Source of the DNA: Planctomycetota bacterium
GTDB lineage: Bacteria > Planctomycetota > UBA1135
Direction: 5' to 3'
DNA length: 64,000 bases
Assembly: GCA_002705055.1 (NCBI GenBank)
Contig: PAHY01000032.1
Coordinates: forward strand, 62,001-126,000
Position 1 is the first letter of the stretch. Each line of letters opens with the position of its first letter. The position numbers and the translations under genes were made by a program. This document shows, one piece after another, positions 24,767 to 33,812 of the stretch. The notes under the pieces are model-generated. The model saw only the letters and a program-made list of their open reading frames with translations. It ran no database searches and was not told where the DNA came from.

Positions 24767-25637
24767 CCTCAAGAGTGATCGTCCCCTTAGAACGAATCTT
24801 CAAGTGCACCTGAGCCCTCGCCCAATCAGCTTGCGAATCGCCCAACCAGAAATCGGCATCAACGTAAGCTTGTGATGCAAATGAGCATGTGACCTGGAAC
24901 TTCCATTCCGAGTCTTTTGCGAATCCCCCCGGGGTCTCCGCTACAGCCTCATCCTTTTCAGCCGGAGACTTTAGATCTGTAGACGAATTCAAAGAAGAAA
25001 CCGGAATAGAGATGGTGTCCACGTAGTTGTCATTACCCGAAATTCCGTCATCTTCAAAACGAAACGTCGATGGAATCGAAATGCTGGTGCCAGTGCGCGC
25101 TCCGACTGCGCCTATCAACGCCACTGGGTTCTGAATCGTAGTCGAAGTATATCGAGTGCCGCCAGCGGCAAAGAAGCCGGCTTCACCGATGGGACCGCCA
25201 TTCGTGTTGTTGGATCCTTCCCAACATCCCCCCTCAAGCTTTCCTAGAAGGTCAAAACCTACGTCAATCTTGCCGGTGGCCTCATAGGTCGTATAGGTAA
25301 ATTTGGCTCTGTAGTATTTTGATGATTCAGGCTCGATGCTTGCAACCGTACCCCAACTAGCAAGCGCGTAGCCCAATCGACCGCCACCAGGCAGCGAGTA
25401 GATATCTTGGCCAACAACGCGCGCTAAGAAACCTCCGTTATAGAGTTCGAAATATTCCTCCCAGTAGTCCTCCTCCTCCGGTTCGTCGTGAGTGATCCCC
25501 TCCGGAGCCGGCGTCGTGTACGTGTCCTGATTCCATCCACCGTTTACATCAATGAGAAGCTCCGATGTTTGTGCCTCAGCGAGGTGTGAAGAAAGAAAGA
25601 AAGAAAGAAAGGCTAAGAATGACTTTTTCATCTGCAT
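24759..25637 (-). CDS. Secreted protein with a TTTC-repeat signal peptide
   Basis: This ~292-residue exported protein has the signal peptide MQMKKSFLAFLSFFLSSHLAEAQ. Its hydrophobic core is encoded by five tandem TTTC units (25591-25610). The mature part is acidic and Gly/Thr-rich, with a cluster EPEEEDYWEEYFELY near residue 55, and looks beta-rich. No family is recognised. ATG 25637 or the ATG six bases later at 25631 could start it. It precedes and overlaps the anchored protein at 23237-24766. The gain or loss of one 4-base unit would put the gene out of frame. Confidence 0.65.
   Translation of the reverse strand: MQMKKSFLAFLSFFLSSHLAEAQTSELLIDVNGGWNQDTYTTPAPEGITHDEPEEEDYWEEYFELYNGGFLARVVGQDIYSLPGGGRLGYALASWGTVASIEPESSKYYRAKFTYTTYEATGKIDVGFDLLGKLEGGCWEGSNNTNGGPIGEAGFFAAGGTRYTSTTIQNPVALIGAVGARTGTSISIPSTFRFEDDGISGNDNYVDTISIPVSSLNSSTDLKSPAEKDEAVAETPGGFAKDSEWKFQVTCSFASQAYVDADFWLGDSQADWARAQVHLKIRSKGTITLEDE
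25591..25610 (-). repeat. Tetranucleotide repeat (TTTC)5 in a coding region
   Basis: On the plus strand these are five exact GAAA units, within the signal-peptide codons of the gene at 24759-25637. Four-base repeats in early codons are the classic form of phase-variable tracts, though five units is short. Confidence 0.85.
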
Positions 25638-25678
25638 CTTGCGGCTACGGATTAGCCGAGTCATCTCACTATATCAAC

Positions 25679-26690
25679 TTGACCTTCCCCCGGTTTGATG
25701 GACACCCGAAATCCGGTCCGCATGACCGAGGAAACCCCCGTGTCCATAGGTCCCTGGAGCACCTTCACTCCAGGCAAGAGGCCGAGGCCGTTCGCCTCAT
25801 GCATGAGGCGAACAATCTCAGCCAGGTCGCAAGCGACCTGGCTCTCGGCCGCTCAAGACTTGTCGAGTAGGTGCGGCAAGCTGAAATCAATGCCAGCGAT
25901 GGCCCAGCCGGTGTACTGTCCACTGAAGTTTGCAGAGAGCTCGCACGACTTAAGCGTGAGAATCGCACGCTCCGCATGGAGCGTGACTTCCTAAACAATG
26001 CGGGCGCCTCCTTCGCCAAGGAAGCCGATCGGCCTTCGAGCTATCGAAGCGATGAGGCGACGCTTCCCAGACCGGCTGATGCGTCATATGCTGGGAGTGT
26101 CTCCACGTGGCTCTTACGCTTCTCGGTAGCGTCAGCCGAGCAAACGCCGGGTCGGCCAACTCCGACTTGCACGAGAGATCCGCATGGTCTTCCGCGAAGG
26201 CCGCGGGGTCTGCGACAGCACACGCGTCTTCAATGAGCTCCAAACGTATGGTCATCGCCCTGGCCGCAAGCGGGTAGAGCGACTGATGCGCACTGAGGGC
26301 CTGCAAGCCTCGCTTCCGAAGCGTTTTCGCAGGACCACAGTGGCTGCGCATGAGCTGCCCATCCCGGACAATCAGCTGGATCGACGCTTCGCTGCCAATC
26401 AGCGCGATCAGGCCTGGCCGACCGACATCACGTACTTGCGCACTCACGAAGGCTGGCTCTACCTCGTGGTCGTGATGGATCTTTGGTCGCGTCGCGTCAT
26501 CGACTGATTGATGGCGCGGCACATACGATTGGAGCCCGTCGACGAAGCGCAATCGATGGCACTCGGTAATCGCCGGCCGAAATGCGGGGTCCTACATCAC
26601 TCAGACCGCAGCAACCAGCATGCGGGCTTCGCTTATCAACGCAAGCCGCAGGAGACTGGCATGCCCCATTCGTTCAGCCCCCACCCGCGG
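25679..26690 (+). mobile_element. Decayed IS3-family element
   Basis: The left end (TTGACCTTCCCCCGGTTTGA, then TGGACACCC) is followed by OrfA-like codons (ANNLSQVASDLALGRSRLVE, an in-frame TAG, then LARLKRENRTLRMERDFLNNAGASFAKE). A frameshifted OrfB follows: GRGVCDSTRVFNELQ, HRPGRKRVERLMRTEGLQA, then DQAWPTDITYLRTHEGWLYLVVVMDLWSRRVID. Further out-of-frame pieces read VLHHSDRSNQHAGFAY. The right end is missing and the element stops inside the end of the HEPN gene near 26690. Multiple stops and shifts make it inactive. It is distinct from the intact element at 21675. Confidence 0.85.
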
Positions 26691-28003
26691 GATGCCGTCG
26701 GAAGTATTACACCTCGGTACCCGATCGTCGCGGCGATCACTCGGTAGAGCAGCTCCGACGACGAGTAGTATGCGTCGAGCATTTCCTGCTCTGAGGACCC
26801 CGCCCCACCGTGGGCAAACCTGTTCCGGAGCCTCTTCCATGAAGTCACAAGCTCTGGATCAATCCCTTGATTCTCTGCTAGTCCGTGGAGTCGGTCCACC
26901 GCGCGAGGATGCGCGAGCGCGCCCAACATCCCGCAAGCGCGCTCGCGTAGTTTCTCGTCTCCTTCCCACGCCTTGACATGAGTGATGAGCTCCTTCAGGC
27001 GCCCTGTTCTAGCGCGCTTCTCTGACTGAGTACTGTCAAGTATCCCAGCGAGCGCCTCGATACCGACGGACTGAGTCAGTGAGGCGGTTTGGATCGAGCC
27101 CTGCGACCCGCTTCGGATACCGGCGAGCTCCTGAAAGACTCTTTCCCGCACTGGGGCTTTCGTATTAGCTGCCCACTCAGCGAACATCTCCACGAAACTC
27201 CAGTAGTCATCTCCTGAGTGTGGCGTGACCGGCGGCGTAAGAAAGCAAGACGCCGGCGCCTTTGCAACTTAAAAAATCTTAAGCTGTTCTCCTTCCGCGA
27301 AGCTCCGGGAGATGACAAGTGGGCGTGACGACTTGGCGGTCGCTACTGAGAGCGCCTGACAAATAAACCCGGGCCACTCTGGACCCAGAATGCCCTCCTT
27401 TCGAGCGCTAATCTGAAGCCACTTGTGATCAACCTCTTGAAACTCCACGCGCGCCCCTACGAGTTCAGAAGCGTGACGATCTCGGGCGACTGTCACCCTC
27501 CGCTCCTCGTCGTCGACAGTCTCCACGGTGCGAGTCGGCTGATCCAGCGGCAAAATCCCGGGTAACCGAAGAACCATCCGGCACTCGCTAAGACTCGCTC
27601 TTGGCCGCTTGCTGAAGGCGATCAACTCCTCGACCCTCCCACGAACGATCCAGTACCTTGCATGCGTGCTCATAGGGAATGCTCGCGGAGTCATCCAGGT
27701 TCCCCTACACTCCCGGCCATAGCCATCCTCTGCAGCGAGAATGACATGCGCACTGTCCTCCGGCCGCTCCCCATGCTGCGGCCTTGGTAGATCGCACAAT
27801 CGAGGAACCGAAGCTGGGTAACCTCCAATGACCTCGTACCAAAGTCGTCCGTCCGAATCCGCCTTGATGACCCCCGCGCCCTCGAACATGACGTCCAGGT
27901 AGTTGGGGCACCTCAACAGGCGCATCCGAGGGCAAAGTAACTCAAGCCGGCCCTCGGCGATCTCGACACCGAGGTTCAGATTGTCATCTAGTCCGAGCAC
28001 CAT
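26636..28003 (-). pseudogene. HEPN-domain (ApeA-like) protein gene split by one in-frame TAA
   Basis: Two open stretches lie in the same frame, separated only by TAA at 27269-27271. The upstream part (~244 codons) is a beta-rich N-terminal domain. The downstream part (~185 codons) is all-helical and contains RNRFAH (26810-26827), the RX4H active-site motif of HEPN ribonucleases. The codons just after the TAA (VAKAPASCFLTPPVTPHSGDDYW) have no further stop until the 3' end. The layout resembles anti-phage HEPN proteins such as ApeA. The extreme 3' end is replaced by IS3 debris. As drawn it is a pseudogene or two fragments; one base change would restore a full-length protein. Confidence 0.6.
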
Positions 28004-28329
28004 TAGAAGTGATCTGCCACGCAGCCTTAAGATGAAGAAGGCCCGCTCGATCCAGAATAGACTGCTTCACCCGCGCTGTAAGAAGTTCTTCTATTCACAT
28101 GCGTCTCGTCGTGAGACAGGCTGCGGGCCTCAGCCAGAGAACTCAGTTGAAGCGAACTCATCTCGGCCTCGCTCTATGACACGCCCGCAAAGCGGTGCAA
28201 AAGCCGAATGCCATCAAGCACCGGTACCAAGCCGACTGCACGCTGCCCATTGGCGACTTAGATTCGAGAATAAGGGCGTTCACCGACTCTCTGTCGGCGC
28301 GCGGACGAGGCGCTGGCCGGCTCACTTCC
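28004..28329 (-). other. Gap without recognisable gene
   Basis: A 326-base spacer between the HEPN gene and the BRCT gene. No coding frame with a start site, repeat or RNA gene is recognised. It may hold the promoter of the HEPN gene. Confidence 0.4.
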
Positions 28330-28950
28330 TCATAGCGACTCAAGAGCCTTGGCAAGTCGTTCCTCGGACACGATCGCGATCGGAACTCCCTCACTCCGGT
28401 ACTTGACCGCCTTCTCGATCTTTCGCCCAAAACTTCCGTGGATCCAGTCCCGGCTACCGAATACCCCGACGACCAGGTAGTCCAGCTTCTTGGTTACCTG
28501 CTTCACGCAGGATCCACCTGCGCCACGGATCAGGGACTTACATGCGTCCCGCGGCCCGAGCACAAACTTCCCTGTCAGCAGGAAAGTCGAGTCACCCAGC
28601 ACTACCTCGGGCGCTGGGTCATCCATAGGCAGCAACGTGGACGCGGTCTCCCCGGCGTCCACAATCACCTTGTCCCCTTCCAAATCGGATAGCAACTTCT
28701 TGAGCTCCCTCCGCTCCCCGTCGTCGACCGTGCCGTCCTCAAAAATCTGATTCAACCTCGTCACGAGCTGCTTTGCAGGCCACTGTTGGTGGAGATGCGG
28801 ACGGTCGTTGAGCCATAAGTGAAGCTGGCGGGCCTCGTAATCAGTGACTACGCCGTCGAGGAGAACACCTTTCGCCAAGCCCAGCATCATGGTGATGTCG
28901 CGGTCGATCCGGCGCTTCAGATTCCAAGCGGGCGGGATTTCGTTACTCAT
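28330..28950 (-). CDS. TerB-like/BRCT-domain protein
   Basis: This 206-residue protein has a helical N-terminal region (residues ~10-90) with two acidic 'DG.V.D.E...L...L' motifs (LLDGVVTDYEARQLHLWL and FEDGTVDDGERRELKKLL), like TerB or tellurite-resistance-type helices. A C-terminal BRCT domain (~115-205) starts STFLLTGKF, has GGSCVKQVTKKLDYLVVG, and ends IAIVSEERLAKAL. It is most like the BRCT of NAD-dependent DNA ligases. It would bind DNA ends or a partner. ATG 28950 is chosen; the frame is open further upstream into the SIR2 gene. It is downstream of the SIR2 gene on the same strand (112-base gap). Confidence 0.75.
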   Translation of the reverse strand: MSNEIPPAWNLKRRIDRDITMMLGLAKGVLLDGVVTDYEARQLHLWLNDRPHLHQQWPAKQLVTRLNQIFEDGTVDDGERRELKKLLSDLEGDKVIVDAGETASTLLPMDDPAPEVVLGDSTFLLTGKFVLGPRDACKSLIRGAGGSCVKQVTKKLDYLVVGVFGSRDWIHGSFGRKIEKAVKYRSEGVPIAIVSEERLAKALESL

Positions 28951-29062
28951 ACTCGATAAAGAAACTTCAGTACTTGGCCTTGCATGGCGCGGCCACAGGA
29001 GCACCAGGGTTCCAAAGATCTTGGGGAAGGTCAAGTGCTGGGCGGCCCTGGAGTGCCTGACC

Positions 29063-32000
29063 CTATTCAAGCAGTCGCCGCAAGTCAGCCGCTACCCGCA
29101 CTTCGCCGCCTTTCTCAATCAGTCCCACGAGGTCTTCAAGGCAGTCACGATCGAGCTTTGTGAAGTACCGGCCCTCATCTCCAAGACAGCAAAGTACATG
29201 GCGTGCGAAGGCAACCGCCGCCGCTGCCCCAAGCTGCAGATTTCCGCGTCCACCCTTGCCAGTTTCCTTCCTCAGCTCACGGAGGATTCGCGTCACCTCG
29301 AATGGCATACAGCCGCCGGTGATGAGCTCCCGCTCTGCGATCATGGTCAGCGCATCCTCAGCTGCATCGCCCGAGTTCGCCGCGAGCTGCAGGAGAGCTA
29401 GCGCTTCCTCGTGGCCGGTTTCCCCCGTCGGCCAACTGCGACCGACCACGGGCGAGAGTCGCTCCCGCCACACGTTGGCGCGCACGCCTGCATCTGGAAG
29501 CGATCGCACGAGCCGCGCGAGACAGTCAGCGAGTTCCGCACGAGCCGACGCACCCAGATCCGGAAGTAGGTCCGCCACTCGGAGATTCTTGAGGGGCTCC
29601 CTGAGCAACGCAAGGCGGGCCAGAAACGCTATCCACTCATCGTAGTACGGACCAAACAGATCTGGCCGAGCGAAGGACTCCCGCAGCGCATCCCCGAGGC
29701 TCTCCAGGGTCCCTCGGTCCAGGCCCGTCGACGCGAGTGCCAATCCCTGCCACGGCCAAGGGTTTGACAAACCTCGTTCATCCTGTTCCGCCAATGCTCC
29801 GACGGCTCGTTCATAAAGAGCTTTCCACTGGGCAGCCAAAATCGTCGGCATAAACCGGCCAAGGATGCATGGGACGACCGTCGCCCCGAGGGACTCCGAC
29901 CCCAAGGATGCCTCAACTGCTCGACGGAACTGCGCCTCATCGGGGTGTGCTCCATCCTCTCGCGCCCAGTGGAGCGCGAGACTCCCAAGCACCAAGTCCA
30001 GCACCTTGCCGAGGGGGTGGTTGATGGCCGCGAATAGACAGTCCGATGTGTCCGAATGTTCCGTTGGCGGCAGTTGGGCGGCCCGTTCGACTAGCCGTTC
30101 GGCCAATTCGCCGTTGACCATGATTCCGCTCTCTCGGAGCATCGTGGCGACTGAGACAAGTGCGTCCACTGCTCTGTCCTCGATTGGCAAGCGCTCGGCT
30201 GCTGACCCTAGAACGGATAATAGACGCACACGAAGACCCCCCATAAGCTCGGCGCCGATGAGCGAATAGAAGATGTCCGGTGTGAACGCCTCCCACTCGC
30301 CTCCATCGCCCACGCTCATCTCAAGAAACTTCACAGCCGGCTCCGGGCGTTCACGAACGAACGCGCCCAGGTCGAACCAAGTGTGTTGATCCAATTGCGC
30401 AAGATTCTCGCGAACGGCCTCCAGGTCGCCATCGAAGGCCCTCGTAAGATCCGGCTGGCGGCTCTGACCTGCGTTCTGGTATTCGCGGGATGAACGTAGT
30501 TGCGCTCGGATTACTAGGAGATGACTCAATGCCGACCCTCCCGCCGATTCGCAGTACCAGTGCACGGCCCGCAGAAGCCGTTTATCCGGAACGGCTTCAT
30601 ACGGGCCGGTGGGGAGACTCCCTGCCCCCGCCAGAAGCACATCTTCCAATGCTCGGCGAGGCGCTCCTCCTCGCTTCACGAGGGTCGCAATGAGATGCTC
30701 TTGGTCCTCGCCCATCCCCACTTCCCAGAACAGCCCGTCCCCAAAGCGTCCAACAAAGCCTGAGAGCCAATCATCCTGGATATCCGCTATCCGATGGCAC
30801 AAGACACAGATAGCTAGGCGGAGCTGCACCGGCGTCGCGTGCTTCAGGCACCGGTCTGCAATGCCACAGAGGGTCCTTGCATCTACCCGATTCAAGGCTT
30901 CACGAAGTAGGACCAGGGTAGAAACCCATGGAGGATAGTCCCCTGCGGACCACGACCACGCACTATCCCACCGACAGCGTAGGACTAACTCCCTCGACTC
31001 CGCCCTCTCGGCACCGAGCACCGAGTCAGTAACGGCAATCCACTCCTCGCAAATCCGAATGACTTCGCGGGATACTTCCCCGTCTTGCAAGTAGCCTTTC
31101 GCCCATTCAACGACCTCAGGAGGACTGGCGGGACCGGCCCAGTAAAAGCCGAGCTCTAACCAGTGTTGGGGATCCTCGGAATCCAGCCCATTACCCAGGC
31201 CATAAGTTCCGAGGCGCCTGTAGTGCTCACGCTGCTCACTAATGCGGATCCGGGGAGCGACGCGAGCTCGCAACTCATACAAGAATCGCTTTGGTGCGAG
31301 GCCGTTTAGATGTCGCAACCCATGAGCCAGATCCCTGTGCTTCCACCCCCCTTCACGGAACCCTTCTAAGTCGGGGCTCAGGAGGAACCAAAGGGCGCAG
31401 TACTCGCTCTTGAGTGCAAGCGGCACACCAGTTCGTGAGCACTGCTCGAATCGACTGAAGGCACTAGCCCTCACGTCTGGGTGAAGGCCGCCTTCCCGAG
31501 TCGCGAGAAGAAAACACAGTTTGTTCCAAGACCTCGGATCCTGACAACTTCTGGTCAGCCAATCCGCAAGCGCCCAGCCCCAACCGGACAGTGGAGAGTG
31601 CTCCCACCCGAACAGACGATAGATGTCGCCTGCGAGCACGCCTTCGCTTGAAGCGCTGCGGCCAACGTCTTCCTGCGAACCACGCTTACGCTGGCTTCCA
31701 AACGCCTCCACAATCCAATCAAGCCATTCAAGTCCCGGAGCTGGATCCAGGTTTGCGAACATCCGCATTCCCTCCTCCCTCGCGAGGATGTGACGGGCAC
31801 GGGAGTCGGCGACTTCATCATGGGGGATTCCCACATCAGCTTGCTGACGCAAGAACGTCCGGTCGGCAAGGAACCAGTCCTCATGACGATCCGCCCAGGC
31901 TTCGATTGAATGCCAAAGAATCTCATGGCCGTCATCTTCTGCGTAGGGCACAGGGATGACTGACGCCGGAATCGCGTCGCTCGGTTGACCACGCGGCAAC

Positions 32001-32746
32001 AAGGCGTAGGCCGAAGCATGCTTGGGATCAAGCGCAGCAAAGAAGTACTGAAGGACTGGGTCTTCGATTCGGTAGCCGATAAACAGAACTGTATAACCCG
32101 CGCTGAACAGGCCATTCAGAAAGCGCGCCCCCCAACCCTCTGTCAGGTACGCTACGCCGAAATCCTCTTCCGTGATCACGAAGTCCTCGGCAGACTGCGG
32201 GTTCGGACTCCATTTCCCGTGTAGGTGCACGATTCCCGGCCAGGCTGTCCCGCGCTCATCCTGCCTAACGGTTGGCAGAGCTGGCGCGACATGAGTCGGA
32301 ATGCCCTCTCCCAAGGCTGCAGCTGCCCACTCGAACCCAACATCGTAGTTGGTTGTCACCAACCGAGGCCGCCAGTCACCCGGTGTCGAAGCCAAACGGA
32401 GTAGAGCCAAGTGTGCTCTGAAGTCAGCTGGATCATAATTGCCTTTCAGCTCGATCTTCGCATGAAGCGCCTTCCGGAATCGCTGTCTCCCCGCATGAGA
32501 TTGGATGGAGGCGCAGACACGATCGAGCGGTGCATGAGGCGCCAGCCGAACGTTGATCTCGTCCTCCGTCCACGGTGTGAGCTCCCTGGCAAGAGCTGCG
32601 ACAAGCCCGGGGAAGTCCGGGAGCTTCGTTGGCGGGTTCCGCGAGACGCCAGCGCCGGCAAACACGACGAGGCGGCCATCCTCCGAAGCTTGGATGAGGT
32701 CACCTGGAATGGAGGGGCCTCTTTCGACGAGTCTGAGGTCAGCCAC
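29063..32746 (-). CDS. Large SIR2-domain defence-type protein (DUF4020-like C-terminus)
   Basis: This 1227-residue protein has an N-terminal SIR2 domain. The NAD-binding GAGVS is at residues 31-35, TTNYD at 131-135, the catalytic His in HLHG at 174-177 and FIGYRIEDP at 222-230. The remaining ~900 residues are a helical repeat region with many Trp/Leu motifs, as in SIR2-DUF4020 proteins. Characterised defence SIR2 proteins deplete NAD+ on phage infection; that activity is inferred here. GTG 32746 is preceded by AGGGG. The gene stands between a GIY-YIG protein and a BRCT protein on the same strand, and looks intact. Confidence 0.82.
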   Translation of the reverse strand: MADLRLVERGPSIPGDLIQASEDGRLVVFAGAGVSRNPPTKLPDFPGLVAALARELTPWTEDEINVRLAPHAPLDRVCASIQSHAGRQRFRKALHAKIELKGNYDPADFRAHLALLRLASTPGDWRPRLVTTNYDVGFEWAAAALGEGIPTHVAPALPTVRQDERGTAWPGIVHLHGKWSPNPQSAEDFVITEEDFGVAYLTEGWGARFLNGLFSAGYTVLFIGYRIEDPVLQYFFAALDPKHASAYALLPRGQPSDAIPASVIPVPYAEDDGHEILWHSIEAWADRHEDWFLADRTFLRQQADVGIPHDEVADSRARHILAREEGMRMFANLDPAPGLEWLDWIVEAFGSQRKRGSQEDVGRSASSEGVLAGDIYRLFGWEHSPLSGWGWALADWLTRSCQDPRSWNKLCFLLATREGGLHPDVRASAFSRFEQCSRTGVPLALKSEYCALWFLLSPDLEGFREGGWKHRDLAHGLRHLNGLAPKRFLYELRARVAPRIRISEQREHYRRLGTYGLGNGLDSEDPQHWLELGFYWAGPASPPEVVEWAKGYLQDGEVSREVIRICEEWIAVTDSVLGAERAESRELVLRCRWDSAWSWSAGDYPPWVSTLVLLREALNRVDARTLCGIADRCLKHATPVQLRLAICVLCHRIADIQDDWLSGFVGRFGDGLFWEVGMGEDQEHLIATLVKRGGAPRRALEDVLLAGAGSLPTGPYEAVPDKRLLRAVHWYCESAGGSALSHLLVIRAQLRSSREYQNAGQSRQPDLTRAFDGDLEAVRENLAQLDQHTWFDLGAFVRERPEPAVKFLEMSVGDGGEWEAFTPDIFYSLIGAELMGGLRVRLLSVLGSAAERLPIEDRAVDALVSVATMLRESGIMVNGELAERLVERAAQLPPTEHSDTSDCLFAAINHPLGKVLDLVLGSLALHWAREDGAHPDEAQFRRAVEASLGSESLGATVVPCILGRFMPTILAAQWKALYERAVGALAEQDERGLSNPWPWQGLALASTGLDRGTLESLGDALRESFARPDLFGPYYDEWIAFLARLALLREPLKNLRVADLLPDLGASARAELADCLARLVRSLPDAGVRANVWRERLSPVVGRSWPTGETGHEEALALLQLAANSGDAAEDALTMIAERELITGGCMPFEVTRILRELRKETGKGGRGNLQLGAAAAVAFARHVLCCLGDEGRYFTKLDRDCLEDLVGLIEKGGEVRVAADLRRLLE

Positions 32747-32828
32747 GACACCCCTGTACTCGCGTGCCCAATCTGATTCCGGAGCGCGCCGGCCCCCGAA
32801 TCGCTCTTGCTCCCACTCGTGACATCAC

Positions 32829-33641
32829 CTAATTCGCGTTGTACCCCTGTACTCGCGAACCCAGGGCTTCCTTCCAATGACTCTCGCGCGCCTGAACCAG
32901 CCCATCTGGCGCCACCTTAGGGAGAGTCTCGAGCACCGAGAATCTGAAGTTCTTGAGGGCATACTCCGAATCGTCTCGGCAGACCTCCACCAGTCGATCG
33001 TTCCAGCCATGCTGGGTGCCCATGTAGCAGCCCCAGCGTCCCCAGAGCCCGCCTTCTCCATAGGCTGCCCCCACGTACAGCTTGCCGTTCGAGTCGTCAG
33101 AGATGAGATAAACCGCATTCGTGCTCTCAAGCGCTCCGCGCCAATCTTGACGCCCTGTCCGAAAGACGGTAGAGAGTGAACCGAAACTGTGGTTAATCCA
33201 CTCGATCCCAGGGAACGCTTCGCCCGAATAGACCTCTGGAAGAATCTCAAGTACTGCAATGTCAGGCAGATAGTGCTCGAGGTAGAAGGCCCTTCCGCGC
33301 ATCCCACGATAGCGCTCGAAGGAGCAGACCAGTCGTCCGACATAGGGCTTGCCGCCCTCGACCTCATCAATCACATACTCATCCTCCGGCCTATCGACAA
33401 CCCGGAATATCCCCCCGAAGAGCCAACCATTCGGCCGTGGGTAGTACTGCATGAAAGAGAGGATGAACGGGCGGGTCCAATCGTCTCGGTTCCCGCGCCA
33501 GGAGTTCCAAGCCACCCAGCGCTCGCGGTCTTCGACGAACTCCTCGAGAGGATGGATTCCGTCGGGATTCCGTGACGCAAGATGGAGCTTGTAGTCTACG
33601 GCTCGGCCGAGATCCAGGATGTCGGTCAGTACGATGGCCAT
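32829..33641 (-). CDS. GIY-YIG nuclease family protein
   Basis: This 270-residue protein has a novel N-terminal part (1-170) and a C-terminal GIY-YIG nuclease domain. AVYLI is at 176-180 (the GIY strand), KLYVG at 187-191 (the YIG strand), Arg202 in the following helix, and Glu253 in ARESHWKEAL as the metal-binding Glu. A GYNAN end is common in these proteins. Family members nick or cleave DNA with one Mg2+. It is the first gene of the same-strand group GIY-YIG, SIR2, BRCT (82 bases before SIR2). The N-terminal half may sense or bind a target. Confidence 0.75.
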   Translation of the reverse strand: MAIVLTDILDLGRAVDYKLHLASRNPDGIHPLEEFVEDRERWVAWNSWRGNRDDWTRPFILSFMQYYPRPNGWLFGGIFRVVDRPEDEYVIDEVEGGKPYVGRLVCSFERYRGMRGRAFYLEHYLPDIAVLEILPEVYSGEAFPGIEWINHSFGSLSTVFRTGRQDWRGALESTNAVYLISDDSNGKLYVGAAYGEGGLWGRWGCYMGTQHGWNDRLVEVCRDDSEYALKNFRFSVLETLPKVAPDGLVQARESHWKEALGSRVQGYNAN

Positions 33642-33812
33642 GAGATAGTCAGAAACCGCGAACGACGTGTTGGTCGCGGTACAAGGTCTAGAGTATCGAG
33701 CGCGACCAGGAGCGGCTAGGTCAGGGGACTCTCAAAGGCTTGTGAGCGCCCCGTTCCCTCAAGTCGGCCAGAGCCCCTCCCCCGCTGGCACGAAGAGTGT
33801 GTCTTAGTTTAG

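Noticed and set aside
11177-26690. CRISPR array
   Set aside because: Repeats are few, unequal in spacing and separated by genes; no regular spacer structure occurs anywhere in the window.
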